In this document: piece after piece, positions 1-9,349 of the stretch
Position numbering within the stretch: the first letter of the stretch is position 1
Layout: every line of letters begins with the position of its first letter
DNA from: JBBCJT01 sp037190665
GTDB taxonomy: Bacteria > Pseudomonadota > Alphaproteobacteria > Acetobacterales > Acetobacteraceae
DNA: 11,196 nt
Direction of reading: 5' to 3'
Assembly (NCBI GenBank): GCA_037190665.1
Contig: JBBCJT010000060.1
Location: forward strand, 1-11,196
Position numbers and translations under genes: made by a program
Notes under the pieces: generated by a model
Told to the model about the DNA's origin: nothing
Seen by the model: the letters and a program-made list of their open reading frames with translations, nothing else
The model's database searches: none

Positions 1-3304
<3,304 letters not shown>

Positions 3305-3308
<4 letters not shown>

Positions 3309-3577
3309 CGCGCCCTCGCGCGTGCCTGCGCCTCCGCCGCGATCGTCCGCAGCAGCGCGTGGTGCTCTCCATCGGGGAGGGGCCGCCGGCCGGTCAGCCA
3401 GTCGGCGAGGTCCACGTCCGGCAGTTCCATCACCGCCTCCAGCGCGTCCAGTTCGGCCGTGCTCATGGTGGCGAGGCGCGGCGCGACGTAGCCGCCGAGC
3501 AGGATATCGGTCTCATGCGTGCCCCGGTGCGTGGCACGAAACAGCAGGCGGCGGCGGCGCGGGTCTAGCGTGTCCAT
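3305..3577 (-). CDS. sdhE: FAD assembly factor SdhE (succinate dehydrogenase assembly factor 2)
   Basis: This 90-residue protein matches the small helical SdhE/Sdh5 (DUF339) family. Family members promote covalent attachment of FAD to the SdhA flavoprotein of succinate dehydrogenase in the cytosol. The family hallmark RGxxE is present as RGTHE at residues 18-22, inside FRATHRGTHETDILLG. The usual second half follows, with ELPDVDLADWLTGRRPLP at 51-68. The length is normal. The ATG at 3577 places the RGxxE motif where it is expected; the same frame stays open far upstream antisense to recG, but that extension is not family-like. Only a weak GGA lies upstream. It is the first gene of a two-gene unit with mfd, whose GTG overlaps its TGA. 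The pairing of a respiratory assembly factor with a repair translocase is a recurring alphaproteobacterial arrangement (from memory) and need not mean a shared function. Confidence 0.93.
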
Positions 3578-3600
3578 CGGAATTCCGGGAAAGCGGCGCC

Positions 3601-3628
3601 ATGACAGCAGCCGCGGCTGGCGTATAGA
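3601..3628 (+). promoter_or_regulatory. Putative sigma70-type promoter for recG
   Basis: On the plus strand, ATGACA at 3601-3606 (five of six to TTGACA) is followed after 16 bases by TATAGA at 3623-3628 (four of six to TATAAT). The predicted start is about 3634-3637, only four to seven bases before the annotated recG ATG, so the message would be nearly leaderless. The 12-base palindrome CAGCCGCGGCTG at 3608-3619 fills most of the spacer and could be an operator or chance in GC-rich DNA. Confidence 0.45.
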
Positions 3629-3649
3629 CCGCGCCTCCGTATGTGTCAG
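3621..3649 (-). promoter_or_regulatory. Putative sigma70-type promoter for sdhE-mfd
   Basis: On the minus strand, CTGACA (positions 3649-3644, five of six to TTGACA) is followed after 17 bases by TATACG (3626-3621, four of six to TATAAT). The predicted start is near 3614, giving a leader of about 37 bases before the sdhE ATG at 3577. The -35 box lies inside the first codons of recG as annotated, and the -10 overlaps the putative recG -10. This is motif reading only. Confidence 0.5.
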
Positions 3650-5707
3650 CCCGTGGTCGTGGATTCGCAACTTGCACCCCTGATGCGGCCGATCACCGGC
3701 CTCGCCTCCCCGAAACCGCCGGCGCTGAGGGCGATCGCGCGGCTGGTGGGGGGCGACCGGCTGCTCGACCTGCTGTTCCATCTGCCGGAGGTCCATGTGG
3801 ACCGCCGCACCCGGGTCACCGTGGCCGACGCCGAGCCCGGCCGGATCGCGACCATCGCCGTGGAAATCGTGCGGGTGGCCTCCGCCGCCCGGCGCGGGCC
3901 GTGGCGGGCGGTGGCCCGGGACGCGACCGGCCCGCTGGAGGTCGTCCTGTTCAACCCGATGCCGTGGCAGATCGCCCCCTATGCCGAGGGGCGGCAGGTC
4001 ACCGTCTCCGGCCGGGTCAGCCTGCATGGCGGCATCAAGCAGATCGTCGCGCCGGACTGGGTGGAACCGCCCGAACGGATCCCGGCGATCGAACCCGTCT
4101 GGCCGCTGACCGCGGGCGTGATCGGCAAGCAGCTCGCCCGCGCGATGGCCGCCGCGCTCGCCGTGCTGCCGGGCCTGCCCGAATGGCTCGACCCGGCGCT
4201 GGTCCGCCGCGAGGGTTGGCCCGGCTTCGCCGCCGCGCTGCGCCGGCTGCACGCGCCGGAGGAGCCGCCCGGCGCCCTCCCCGCCCGCCGGCTGGCCTAT
4301 GACGAGTTCTTCGCCGGCCAGCTCGCGCTGTGCCTGGTGCGCCGGCGCGTGCGCACCCGCCGCGGCCGTGCGCTGATGGGCGACGGACGGCACCGGAAGG
4401 AGGCGCTCGCCCGGTTTGGCCACGACCTGACCCGCACCCAGCGCCGCGCGCTGGCCGAGATCGACGAGGATCTGGGCGCCCCCTACCGCATGCTGCGGCT
4501 GCTGCAGGGCGATGTCGGCTCCGGCAAGACGCTGGTCGCGCTGATGGCGAGGCTGCGCGCGGCCGAGGCCGGGACGCAGGCGGCGCTGCTGGCGCCGACC
4601 GAGGTGCTGGCCAAGCAGCACCACCGCACGCTCTCCCGCCTGTCCCCCGTGCCGGTCGGGCTGCTGACCGGATCGGTGAAGGGCAAGCAGCGGGAACGGG
4701 TGCTGCGCAGCCTCGCGGACGGCACGCTGCCGCTGGTCGTCGGCACCCACGCCCTGTTCCAGGAAACGGTGGACTACCGCGACCTCGCGCTCGCCGTGAT
4801 CGACGAGCAGCACCGCTTCGGCGTCCACCAGCGGCTGCTGATGGGCGGCAAGGGCCAGGCGACCGACGTGCTGGTGATGACCGCGACCCCCATCCCGCGC
4901 ACGCTGCTGCTGACGCAGTGGGGCGAGATGGAGGTCAGCCGGCTGACCGGCAAGCCGGCCGGCCGCCAGCCGATCCGCACCACGCTGCACTCGCTGTCCA
5001 CGCTCGGCGACGTGGTGGAGGCATGCGGCCGCGCCATCACCGGAGGGGCGCGCATCTACTGGGTCTGCCCGATGGTGGCCGAGAGCGAGGCGATCGACCT
5101 CGCCGCGGCCGAGGCGCGGGCGGCGGAGCTGCGCACCCGGTTCGGGGACGCGGCGGTCGGCCTCGCGCACGGCAAGCAGGACGCGGCGGTGCGCGATGCC
5201 GCGCTGGCCGCCTTCTCCGCCGGCACGACGCCGCTGCTGGTCGCCACGACCGTGGTCGAGGTGGGCGTGGACGTGCCGGAAGCGACGGTGATCGTGATCG
5301 AGCACGCCGAACGCTTCGGCCTCGCCCAGCTCCACCAGCTCCGCGGCCGGGTCGGGCGCGGATCGGGCCGGTCCTTCTGCATGCTGCTCTATGCCGACGG
5401 GCTGAACGACATGGCCCGGCAGCGGCTGACGACGCTGCGGGACACCCAGGACGGATTCATCATCGCCGACGAGGATTTCCGGCTGCGCGGCGCGGGCGAT
5501 GCGCTGGGCACGCGGCAATCCGGCCTGCCCGGCTTCCGCGTGGCCGACCCGCACGCGCAGTCCGACCTGCTGCGGATGGCCGCGCAGGATGCCGGGCTGT
5601 TGCTGCAGCGCGACCCTGACCTCACCTCCGATCGCGGCCGGGCGGCACGGCTGCTGTTGAGCCTGTTCGATCTCGACGACGCCGCCCGCGTGCTGGAAAG
5701 CGGCTGA
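3641..5707 (+). CDS. recG: ATP-dependent DNA helicase RecG
   Basis: RecG remodels branched DNA, regressing stalled replication forks and unwinding Holliday junctions and R-loops. The 688-residue product is of normal length. An N-terminal wedge (OB-fold) domain spans roughly residues 50-150. Next comes YDEFFAGQLAL, which links into the motor. Walker A is GDVGSGKT at 290-297, the DEQH box at 388-391 is followed by RFGV, and motif III is TATPIPRTL from 414. Motifs V-VI read VVEVGVDVPEA and HQLRGRVGRG, and the TRG region is near FRLRGAGDALGTRQSG. The usual N-terminal GVGPK-type motif is not recognisable and is replaced by LASPKPPALRAIARLVGG. No Shine-Dalgarno precedes the ATG at 3641. Downstream candidates are GTG at 3653 or 3659 and ATG at 3683, none with a better site. 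It diverges from sdhE-mfd and ends convergent with the channel gene. Confidence 0.96.
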   Translation: MCQPVVVDSQLAPLMRPITGLASPKPPALRAIARLVGGDRLLDLLFHLPEVHVDRRTRVTVADAEPGRIATIAVEIVRVASAARRGPWRAVARDATGPLEVVLFNPMPWQIAPYAEGRQVTVSGRVSLHGGIKQIVAPDWVEPPERIPAIEPVWPLTAGVIGKQLARAMAAALAVLPGLPEWLDPALVRREGWPGFAAALRRLHAPEEPPGALPARRLAYDEFFAGQLALCLVRRRVRTRRGRALMGDGRHRKEALARFGHDLTRTQRRALAEIDEDLGAPYRMLRLLQGDVGSGKTLVALMARLRAAEAGTQAALLAPTEVLAKQHHRTLSRLSPVPVGLLTGSVKGKQRERVLRSLADGTLPLVVGTHALFQETVDYRDLALAVIDEQHRFGVHQRLLMGGKGQATDVLVMTATPIPRTLLLTQWGEMEVSRLTGKPAGRQPIRTTLHSLSTLGDVVEACGRAITGGARIYWVCPMVAESEAIDLAAAEARAAELRTRFGDAAVGLAHGKQDAAVRDAALAAFSAGTTPLLVATTVVEVGVDVPEATVIVIEHAERFGLAQLHQLRGRVGRGSGRSFCMLLYADGLNDMARQRLTTLRDTQDGFIIADEDFRLRGAGDALGTRQSGLPGFRVADPHAQSDLLRMAAQDAGLLLQRDPDLTSDRGRAARLLLSLFDLDDAARVLESG

Positions 5708-5710
5708 AGG

Positions 5711-5740
5711 CCGCCACGCGCCCGCGCGCGGCTATGGCGG
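5711..5740. terminator. Possible bidirectional terminator hairpin between convergent genes
   Basis: CCGCCA at 5711-5716 and TGGCGG at 5735-5740 are complementary, with very GC-rich sequence between them that can also self-pair. It lies between the recG stop at 5707 and the channel gene, with its right arm just inside the channel's 3' end. There is no run of T on either side, so this is only a weak candidate. Confidence 0.25.
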
Positions 5741-6076
5741 AGGCCGGCTGGACCGGGTGGCGGTCGACTGGAAGGCAGCCACCGCGATGGCGGCGACCAG
5801 GCCGGTCAGCATGATCCCGATGAAGCCGATGGCGATGGCCAGGACGCGCGTGAGCGCCATGGTCGGGGCGAGGTCGCCGTAGCCGATGGTCAGTCCCGTC
5901 ACGAAGGCGAAGTAGAGGCCCTTGCCGAACCCCCACCCTTCCAGCGGGCCGATCACCAGCCCGAGGCACGCCATGATCATCACCAGTCCCGACAGGAGCG
6001 GCCACGTCCGCCGTAGCGCGGTGCGCACGCCCCTGAGGAAGGCGGCGCGGGCCGCCCTCGGATCGTCATCGTCCAT
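5732..6076 (-). CDS. Minimal two-TM potassium channel (ion channel family, PF07885-like)
   Basis: The product is a 114-residue inner-membrane protein with the layout of a KcsA-like pore. It has an acidic/basic cytosolic N-terminus, TM1 at about 26-43, a pore helix at about 52-62, the K+ selectivity filter TIGYGD at 63-68, and TM2 at about 76-101 with glycines G84 and G87 in hinge-like positions. The tail after TM2 is about 13 residues and there is no RCK, cyclic-nucleotide or other gating domain. It would work as a tetramer (family knowledge). I chose the ATG at 6076 over one ten codons upstream because GGAGGGG (minus strand of 6082-6088) stands five bases before it. It diverges from the AI-2E transporter gene. 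The gating signal and physiological role cannot be read from the sequence. The channel assignment is strong because of the exact filter. Confidence 0.85.
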   Translation of the reverse strand: MDDDDPRAARAAFLRGVRTALRRTWPLLSGLVMIMACLGLVIGPLEGWGFGKGLYFAFVTGLTIGYGDLAPTMALTRVLAIAIGFIGIMLTGLVAAIAVAAFQSTATRSSRPPP

Positions 6077-6081
6077 CCGTA

Positions 6082-6088
6082 CCCCTCC
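6082..6088 (-). promoter_or_regulatory. Shine-Dalgarno fixing the channel start
   Basis: The minus strand reads GGAGGGG here, five bases before the ATG at 6076. It supports the shorter 114-residue product over the longer reading that begins at 6106. Confidence 0.6.
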
Positions 6089-6150
6089 GGACTCCGGCGA
6101 GACCATTGCGCCGCTGGAGAAATCAGAGCCTTCTGCAGCCTCGGCGCATC

Positions 6151-6172
6151 TTCAAGGCGAAGCCCACTTGAA
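6151..6172. promoter_or_regulatory. Dyad TTCAAG-N10-CTTGAA in divergent gap
   Basis: Two perfect six-base half sites, at 6151-6156 and 6167-6172, lie in the gap between the divergent channel and AI-2E genes. TTGAAA (6168-6173, plus strand) and TTGAAG (6155-6150, minus strand) both resemble -35 boxes and overlap the arms, pointing away from each other. I found no good -10 box at the right distance for either. It could be an operator. A six-base dyad in a gap this size is not rare by chance. Confidence 0.25.
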
Positions 6173-6221
6173 ATCCTCGCATCGACGCTCCCTGCGAAGC
6201 CGGGCCTGCGAACGCCCCGAT

Positions 6222-6235
6222 CCGCGCATGCGCGG
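6222..6235. repeat. 14-base perfect palindrome upstream of AI-2E gene
   Basis: CCGCGCATGCGCGG is fully self-complementary. It ends nine bases before the AGGA ribosome-binding site (6245-6248) of the transporter gene. As DNA it could bind a dimeric regulator; as RNA it has no loop of its own and would form only a weak hairpin. Its function is unknown. Confidence 0.4.
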
Positions 6236-6255
6236 CTAGCGGCCAGGAATAGGCC

Positions 6256-7383
6256 ATGAATCCCGCCGATCCCAAACTCGAGGAACGCATCGCGGCCCGG
6301 TTCCTTGAGGCTCTCATCCGGGCCGGCCTCATCCTGGTGCTGGCGGCACTCTGTTATCGGATCTTCTCGCCGTTCCTGACGCTGATGGCATGGGCACTGA
6401 TCCTGTCGGTGACGCTGTATCCCCTTCAGCAATCCGTTGCCGCCAAGTTCGGCGGAAGACAGGGCCTCGCGTCCACACTCCTGGTCATCCTCGGCATCGT
6501 GCTGATCGTTGCACCGACCGCGGTGCTAATGAACTCGCTCGGCGATTCGGTGCACCGACTGATAGCCGGCATTCAGACGAACTCCCTGGCGATCCCGGCA
6601 CCACCCGAATCCGTGGCGGGCTGGCCGATCGTCGGGAGGCGGGCATATGCGCTCTGGGCGCAGGCACACGCCGACCTGCCCGCCCTGGTGCAGAGCCTGC
6701 AACCCAAGATCGGCATGCTGGCCACGGCGGCACTGGGCTTTGTGGCGAGCATTGGCGGCAGCCTGCTTCAGCTCCTGGCCTCGTTCGTCATCGCCGGCAT
6801 CATCATGGCTTTCGGCGAGGGCGGCTGGCATGCCAGTCAGGCGATCTTCGCCCGGCTCGCCGGGCCGGCGCGTGGCGCGGAACTGGCCACGCTGTCGGTC
6901 GCGACCATACGCGCCGTCGCGCTGGGCGTCGTCGGCGTGGCCTTCATCCAGGCCATCATCGTCGGTCTGTGCCTGCTGATGGCCGGCGTCCCCCTGGCGG
7001 GCGCACTGAGCCTCGTTGTCCTCGTGCTCGGCATCGCACAAGTTCCGGCGCTGATCGTCACCATCCCGGCCATCGCGTTCATCTGGCTGAGCGGCACTTA
7101 CGAGAACGTGGCGGCAATCGGCTACACAGTGCTGCTGGCCGTCGCAGGCATGGCGGATAACGTCCTCAAGCCGCTCCTTCTGGGCCGTGGCGTCAACGCG
7201 CCGATGCCGATCATCCTGCTGGGCGCGCTCGGCGGGATGGCAACGGGGGGCATTCTGGGAATGTTCGTCGGCGCCACGCTTTTCGCGCTCGGCTACCGGC
7301 TCTTCATGGGCTGGGTGACGGTCCGTCAGGATGCCCCGATCCCGATCGAAGGGGATAATCCTCACCCGCGCCCGCGGGACTGA
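6256..7383 (+). CDS. AI-2E/PerM family transporter
   Basis: This 375-residue polytopic membrane protein belongs to the AI-2E family (PF01594; YdiK, PerM and TqsA relatives). Members have been linked to autoinducer-2 export or to Na+/H+ antiport, and the substrate cannot be read from sequence. Hydrophobic segments lie at about 23-57 (two helices), 70-95, 155-187 and 215-280 (several helices), and at about 285-350. A soluble stretch at about 96-150 is typical of the family. The family signature is at 301-340: DNVLKPLLLGRG, then a glycine-rich run ending GMFVGA. The ATG at 6256 has AGGA at 6245-6248, seven bases upstream. Several early codons end in A or T (CTT, GCT, TGT, TAT, CAA, GTT), unlike the neighbouring genes. 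This may indicate separate ancestry. It diverges from the channel gene, so the two could be co-regulated. Confidence 0.9.
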   Translation: MNPADPKLEERIAARFLEALIRAGLILVLAALCYRIFSPFLTLMAWALILSVTLYPLQQSVAAKFGGRQGLASTLLVILGIVLIVAPTAVLMNSLGDSVHRLIAGIQTNSLAIPAPPESVAGWPIVGRRAYALWAQAHADLPALVQSLQPKIGMLATAALGFVASIGGSLLQLLASFVIAGIIMAFGEGGWHASQAIFARLAGPARGAELATLSVATIRAVALGVVGVAFIQAIIVGLCLLMAGVPLAGALSLVVLVLGIAQVPALIVTIPAIAFIWLSGTYENVAAIGYTVLLAVAGMADNVLKPLLLGRGVNAPMPIILLGALGGMATGGILGMFVGATLFALGYRLFMGWVTVRQDAPIPIEGDNPHPRPRD

Positions 7384-7641
7384 TCCGGTTCGCCGGGCAC
7401 GGCGGGGAACAGCGCGCCGCAGAGAGGGCGACTGCATCGGGTTCTTCACCCGCGCCGGAGCGATTTCCGTCTCGGGGGCGCGCGGGGATGTGGCAGATAG
7501 CGAGGCGGCAATCATTCCCTGCTGCCGGGGGCGGCCGGCGCGGGACCGCCACCGCCCGCGGCCGGGCCTATCGCGGGCCTCGACAGCGCGCCGGGCTGAC
7601 GGCAGGTTGCATACAACAGCTTCACTCTGGGGGAGACAAGC
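7384..7641. other. Non-coding gap with GC-rich hairpin
   Basis: I see no gene here. The clearest structure is a hairpin at 7535-7565: CCGG plus CGCGGG (7535-7544) pairs with CCCGCG (7555-7560) and CCGG (7562-7565), with one bulged base at 7561 and a ten-base loop. A weaker seven-base inverted repeat (7449-7455 with 7480-7486, 24-base loop) could end the AI-2E transcript. No convincing -35/-10 pair stands out before the binding-protein gene. Its ribosome site GGGAG at 7631-7635 is six bases before the ATG. Confidence 0.4.
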
Positions 7642-9177
7642 ATGAAGCGCCTACTTCTCGCCGCCGTCTGCGTCGCGTTCGGCGCGCAGGCCGCGGAATT
7701 CCGATGGGCCAGCGGCAACGACATCCTCGGCGCCGACCCGCACATCAACAACCACGGGCTGACCAACGCCTTCAAGGCCACCGTCTACGAGGGGCTGACA
7801 CGCCGCCGCCCCGACGGGTCGGCCGAGCCGGGCCTCGCCGAACGGTGGGAGCTGCGCTCGCCGGACACGATGCGCTTCTACCTGCGCAAGGGCGTGAAGT
7901 TCCACGGCGGCGAAGCCTTCACCGCCGATGACGTGCTGTTCTCCTGGCAGCGGATCCAGGGCGCCGACATGGCCTACACGGTCGGCTCGATCGCGCGGAT
8001 CGACAAGATCGACGACCACACGATCGACGTGGTCACCAAGGGGCCGAACCCGGTCCTGCTGATGGACATGCTGAACTTCTTCATCATGTCCAGGAGCTGG
8101 ACGGAAGGAAACGGCGGCGCGCAGGTCGCCCGCGCCAACACGCCCGGTTCCAACACCAACTTCATGGCGCTGAACGCCAACGGCACCGGCCCGTTCCGGC
8201 TGACCGAACGCCACGCCGACGAGCGCACGGTGATGGAGCCCTACGCCGGCCACTGGGAACCGCAGACCCACAACATCACCCGCGCCACCTACCGCCCGAT
8301 CGCGAACGCGGCGACGCGTTCGGCCGCCATCGCCTCGGGCGAGGTGGACCTGATGTACCACGTGCCGCTGCAGAACCTGCAGCAGTTCCAGCAGATGAGC
8401 GGCGTGCGGGTGATGCAGGGCCCGACCGCGCGCACCATCTTCCTGGGGCTCGAGGTCTCGCGCGACGAACTGCCGGACACGCCCGGCAAGAACCCGCTGA
8501 AGGACCTGCGGGTGCGGCAGGCGATCTCCCACGCGATCGACTACACCGCCATCCAGCGCGTGGTGATGCGCGGCTCCTCGCAATCGGCCGGGCTGATCAT
8601 CGCGCCCGCGATCCAGGGCTTCGATCCGAAGCAGAACGAGCGCCTGCCCTTCGACCTCGCCGGCGCGCGGCGGCTGATGACGGAGGCCGGCTACCCGCAG
8701 GGCTTCACGCTGACGATGATGTGCCCCGCCGGCCGCTACGTGAACGACGAGACGATCTGCACCGCGCTGGTGCCGATGATGCAGCGGATCGGCATCACCA
8801 TCCGGCTGTCCACCATGCCGATGGGCCAGTTCCTGCAACGTGCCCAGGCCGGCGAGGCGCCGTTCTACATGCTCGGCTGGACGCCCGGGAATTTCGACGT
8901 CACCAACGCGCTGCAGGAGCTGCTGGGCCCCGGCACATACAACTGGGGCCACTACAACAATCCCGAGCTGAACGCGCTGCGGGAACGGATCCAGGTCGAG
9001 ACGGACATGGCCGAGCGCAACGCGATGTCCGCCCAGGCGCTGGGCATCGTGCGGCGGGACATCCCGGTGATCCCGCTGCACCAGGAGCCGCAGGTCTTCG
9101 CCGTGCGCGACACGGTGGCCGACTTCAAGATGATGGCTAGCGAGGACGTGCATCTGCGCTTCGTCACCATGAAGTGA
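7642..9177 (+). CDS. Periplasmic peptide/nickel-type ABC solute-binding protein (SBP_bac_5)
   Basis: The 511-residue product is a periplasmic binding protein of the DppA/OppA/NikA superfamily (PF00496), which delivers a ligand such as a peptide to an inner-membrane ABC importer. A short signal peptide (MKRLLLAAVCVAFGAQA, cleavage probably after residue 17) has no proper lipobox, so the protein should be soluble. Family landmarks are DPHINNHGLTNAFKATVYEGL (32-52), GLAERWEL, the lobe region VKFHGGEAFTADDVLFSW (85-102), NGTGPFRL (180-187), and DLRVRQAISHAID (288-300). Cys361 and Cys373 are well placed for a disulfide in the exported protein. The start has GGGAG six bases upstream. No permease or ATPase of the matching importer is adjacent; the following ABC genes are of a different, exporter-like class and lie beyond a strong hairpin. 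It probably works with an importer encoded elsewhere. Ligand unknown. Confidence 0.93.
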   Translation: MKRLLLAAVCVAFGAQAAEFRWASGNDILGADPHINNHGLTNAFKATVYEGLTRRRPDGSAEPGLAERWELRSPDTMRFYLRKGVKFHGGEAFTADDVLFSWQRIQGADMAYTVGSIARIDKIDDHTIDVVTKGPNPVLLMDMLNFFIMSRSWTEGNGGAQVARANTPGSNTNFMALNANGTGPFRLTERHADERTVMEPYAGHWEPQTHNITRATYRPIANAATRSAAIASGEVDLMYHVPLQNLQQFQQMSGVRVMQGPTARTIFLGLEVSRDELPDTPGKNPLKDLRVRQAISHAIDYTAIQRVVMRGSSQSAGLIIAPAIQGFDPKQNERLPFDLAGARRLMTEAGYPQGFTLTMMCPAGRYVNDETICTALVPMMQRIGITIRLSTMPMGQFLQRAQAGEAPFYMLGWTPGNFDVTNALQELLGPGTYNWGHYNNPELNALRERIQVETDMAERNAMSAQALGIVRRDIPVIPLHQEPQVFAVRDTVADFKMMASEDVHLRFVTMK

Positions 9178-9182
9178 CACGA

Positions 9183-9215
9183 GGGCGGGCGGCCCGCACG
9201 CGGCGCCGCCCGCCC
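9183..9215 (+). terminator. Perfect 11-bp hairpin after the binding-protein gene
   Basis: GGGCGGGCGGC (9183-9193) and GCCGCCCGCCC (9205-9215) are exact complements separated by 11 bases. Inside the loop, CCG and CGG can add three more pairs, leaving a CACG tetraloop. It starts five bases after the TGA ending at 9177. There is no T tract, only CCTTGG further on. It is probably a terminator or 3'-end-stabilising structure that separates this gene from the downstream ABC operon. Confidence 0.6.
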
Positions 9216-9291
9216 CGCCGATCCCTTGGCCGGCCCGGCCTCCGCGACCGGGCCCGCCGCCGGCCCCCACCGCCATTCCCGCCGGCCCCAC

Positions 9292-9319
9292 TTGCCATGC
9301 CGCCCTGTTGCGCTATGCC
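9292..9319 (+). promoter_or_regulatory. Weak candidate promoter for the GldA-like operon
   Basis: TTGCCA (9292-9297, five of six to TTGACA) is followed after 16 bases by TATGCC (9314-9319, three of six to TATAAT). It would give a leader of roughly 24 bases before the GTG at 9350. This is the best match seen in the 9216-9349 gap, but weak. Confidence 0.3.
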
Positions 9320-9322
9320 GCC

Positions 9323-9344
9323 CGACCGAAAATCCGGTCGAGGG
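9323..9344 (+). promoter_or_regulatory. Leader hairpin abutting the Shine-Dalgarno of the ABC ATPase gene
   Basis: CGACCG (9323-9328) and CGGTCG (9335-9340) form a perfect six-base stem with the loop AAAATC. The last base of the stem is the first base of the ribosome site GAGGG (9340-9344), which lies five bases before the GTG at 9350. This Shine-Dalgarno decides the start; an upstream TTG at 9308 lacks one. The hairpin could present or partly mask the site. Confidence 0.45.
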
Positions 9345-9349
9345 ATCGC

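Noticed and set aside
3578..3587. CGGAATTCCG palindrome just before the sdhE ATG
   Set aside because: A ten-base palindrome is short, and it lies where the leader meets the start codon. Without conservation data it cannot be called an operator.
6526..7515. A 329-codon minus-strand frame opposite the AI-2E transporter
   Set aside because: The plus strand has the family signature and membrane helices, while the minus frame is hydrophilic shadow sequence rich in R, D, Q and H.
7331..7931. Short open frames covering the 7384-7641 gap
   Set aside because: They continue into the wrong frames of flanking genes, lack a ribosome site, and show no protein-like pattern.
7651..9291. A 546-codon minus-strand frame opposite the binding-protein gene
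   Set aside because: It is low-complexity composition (G, H, R, V, A), has no domain, and opposes a clearly coding gene with signal peptide and family motifs.
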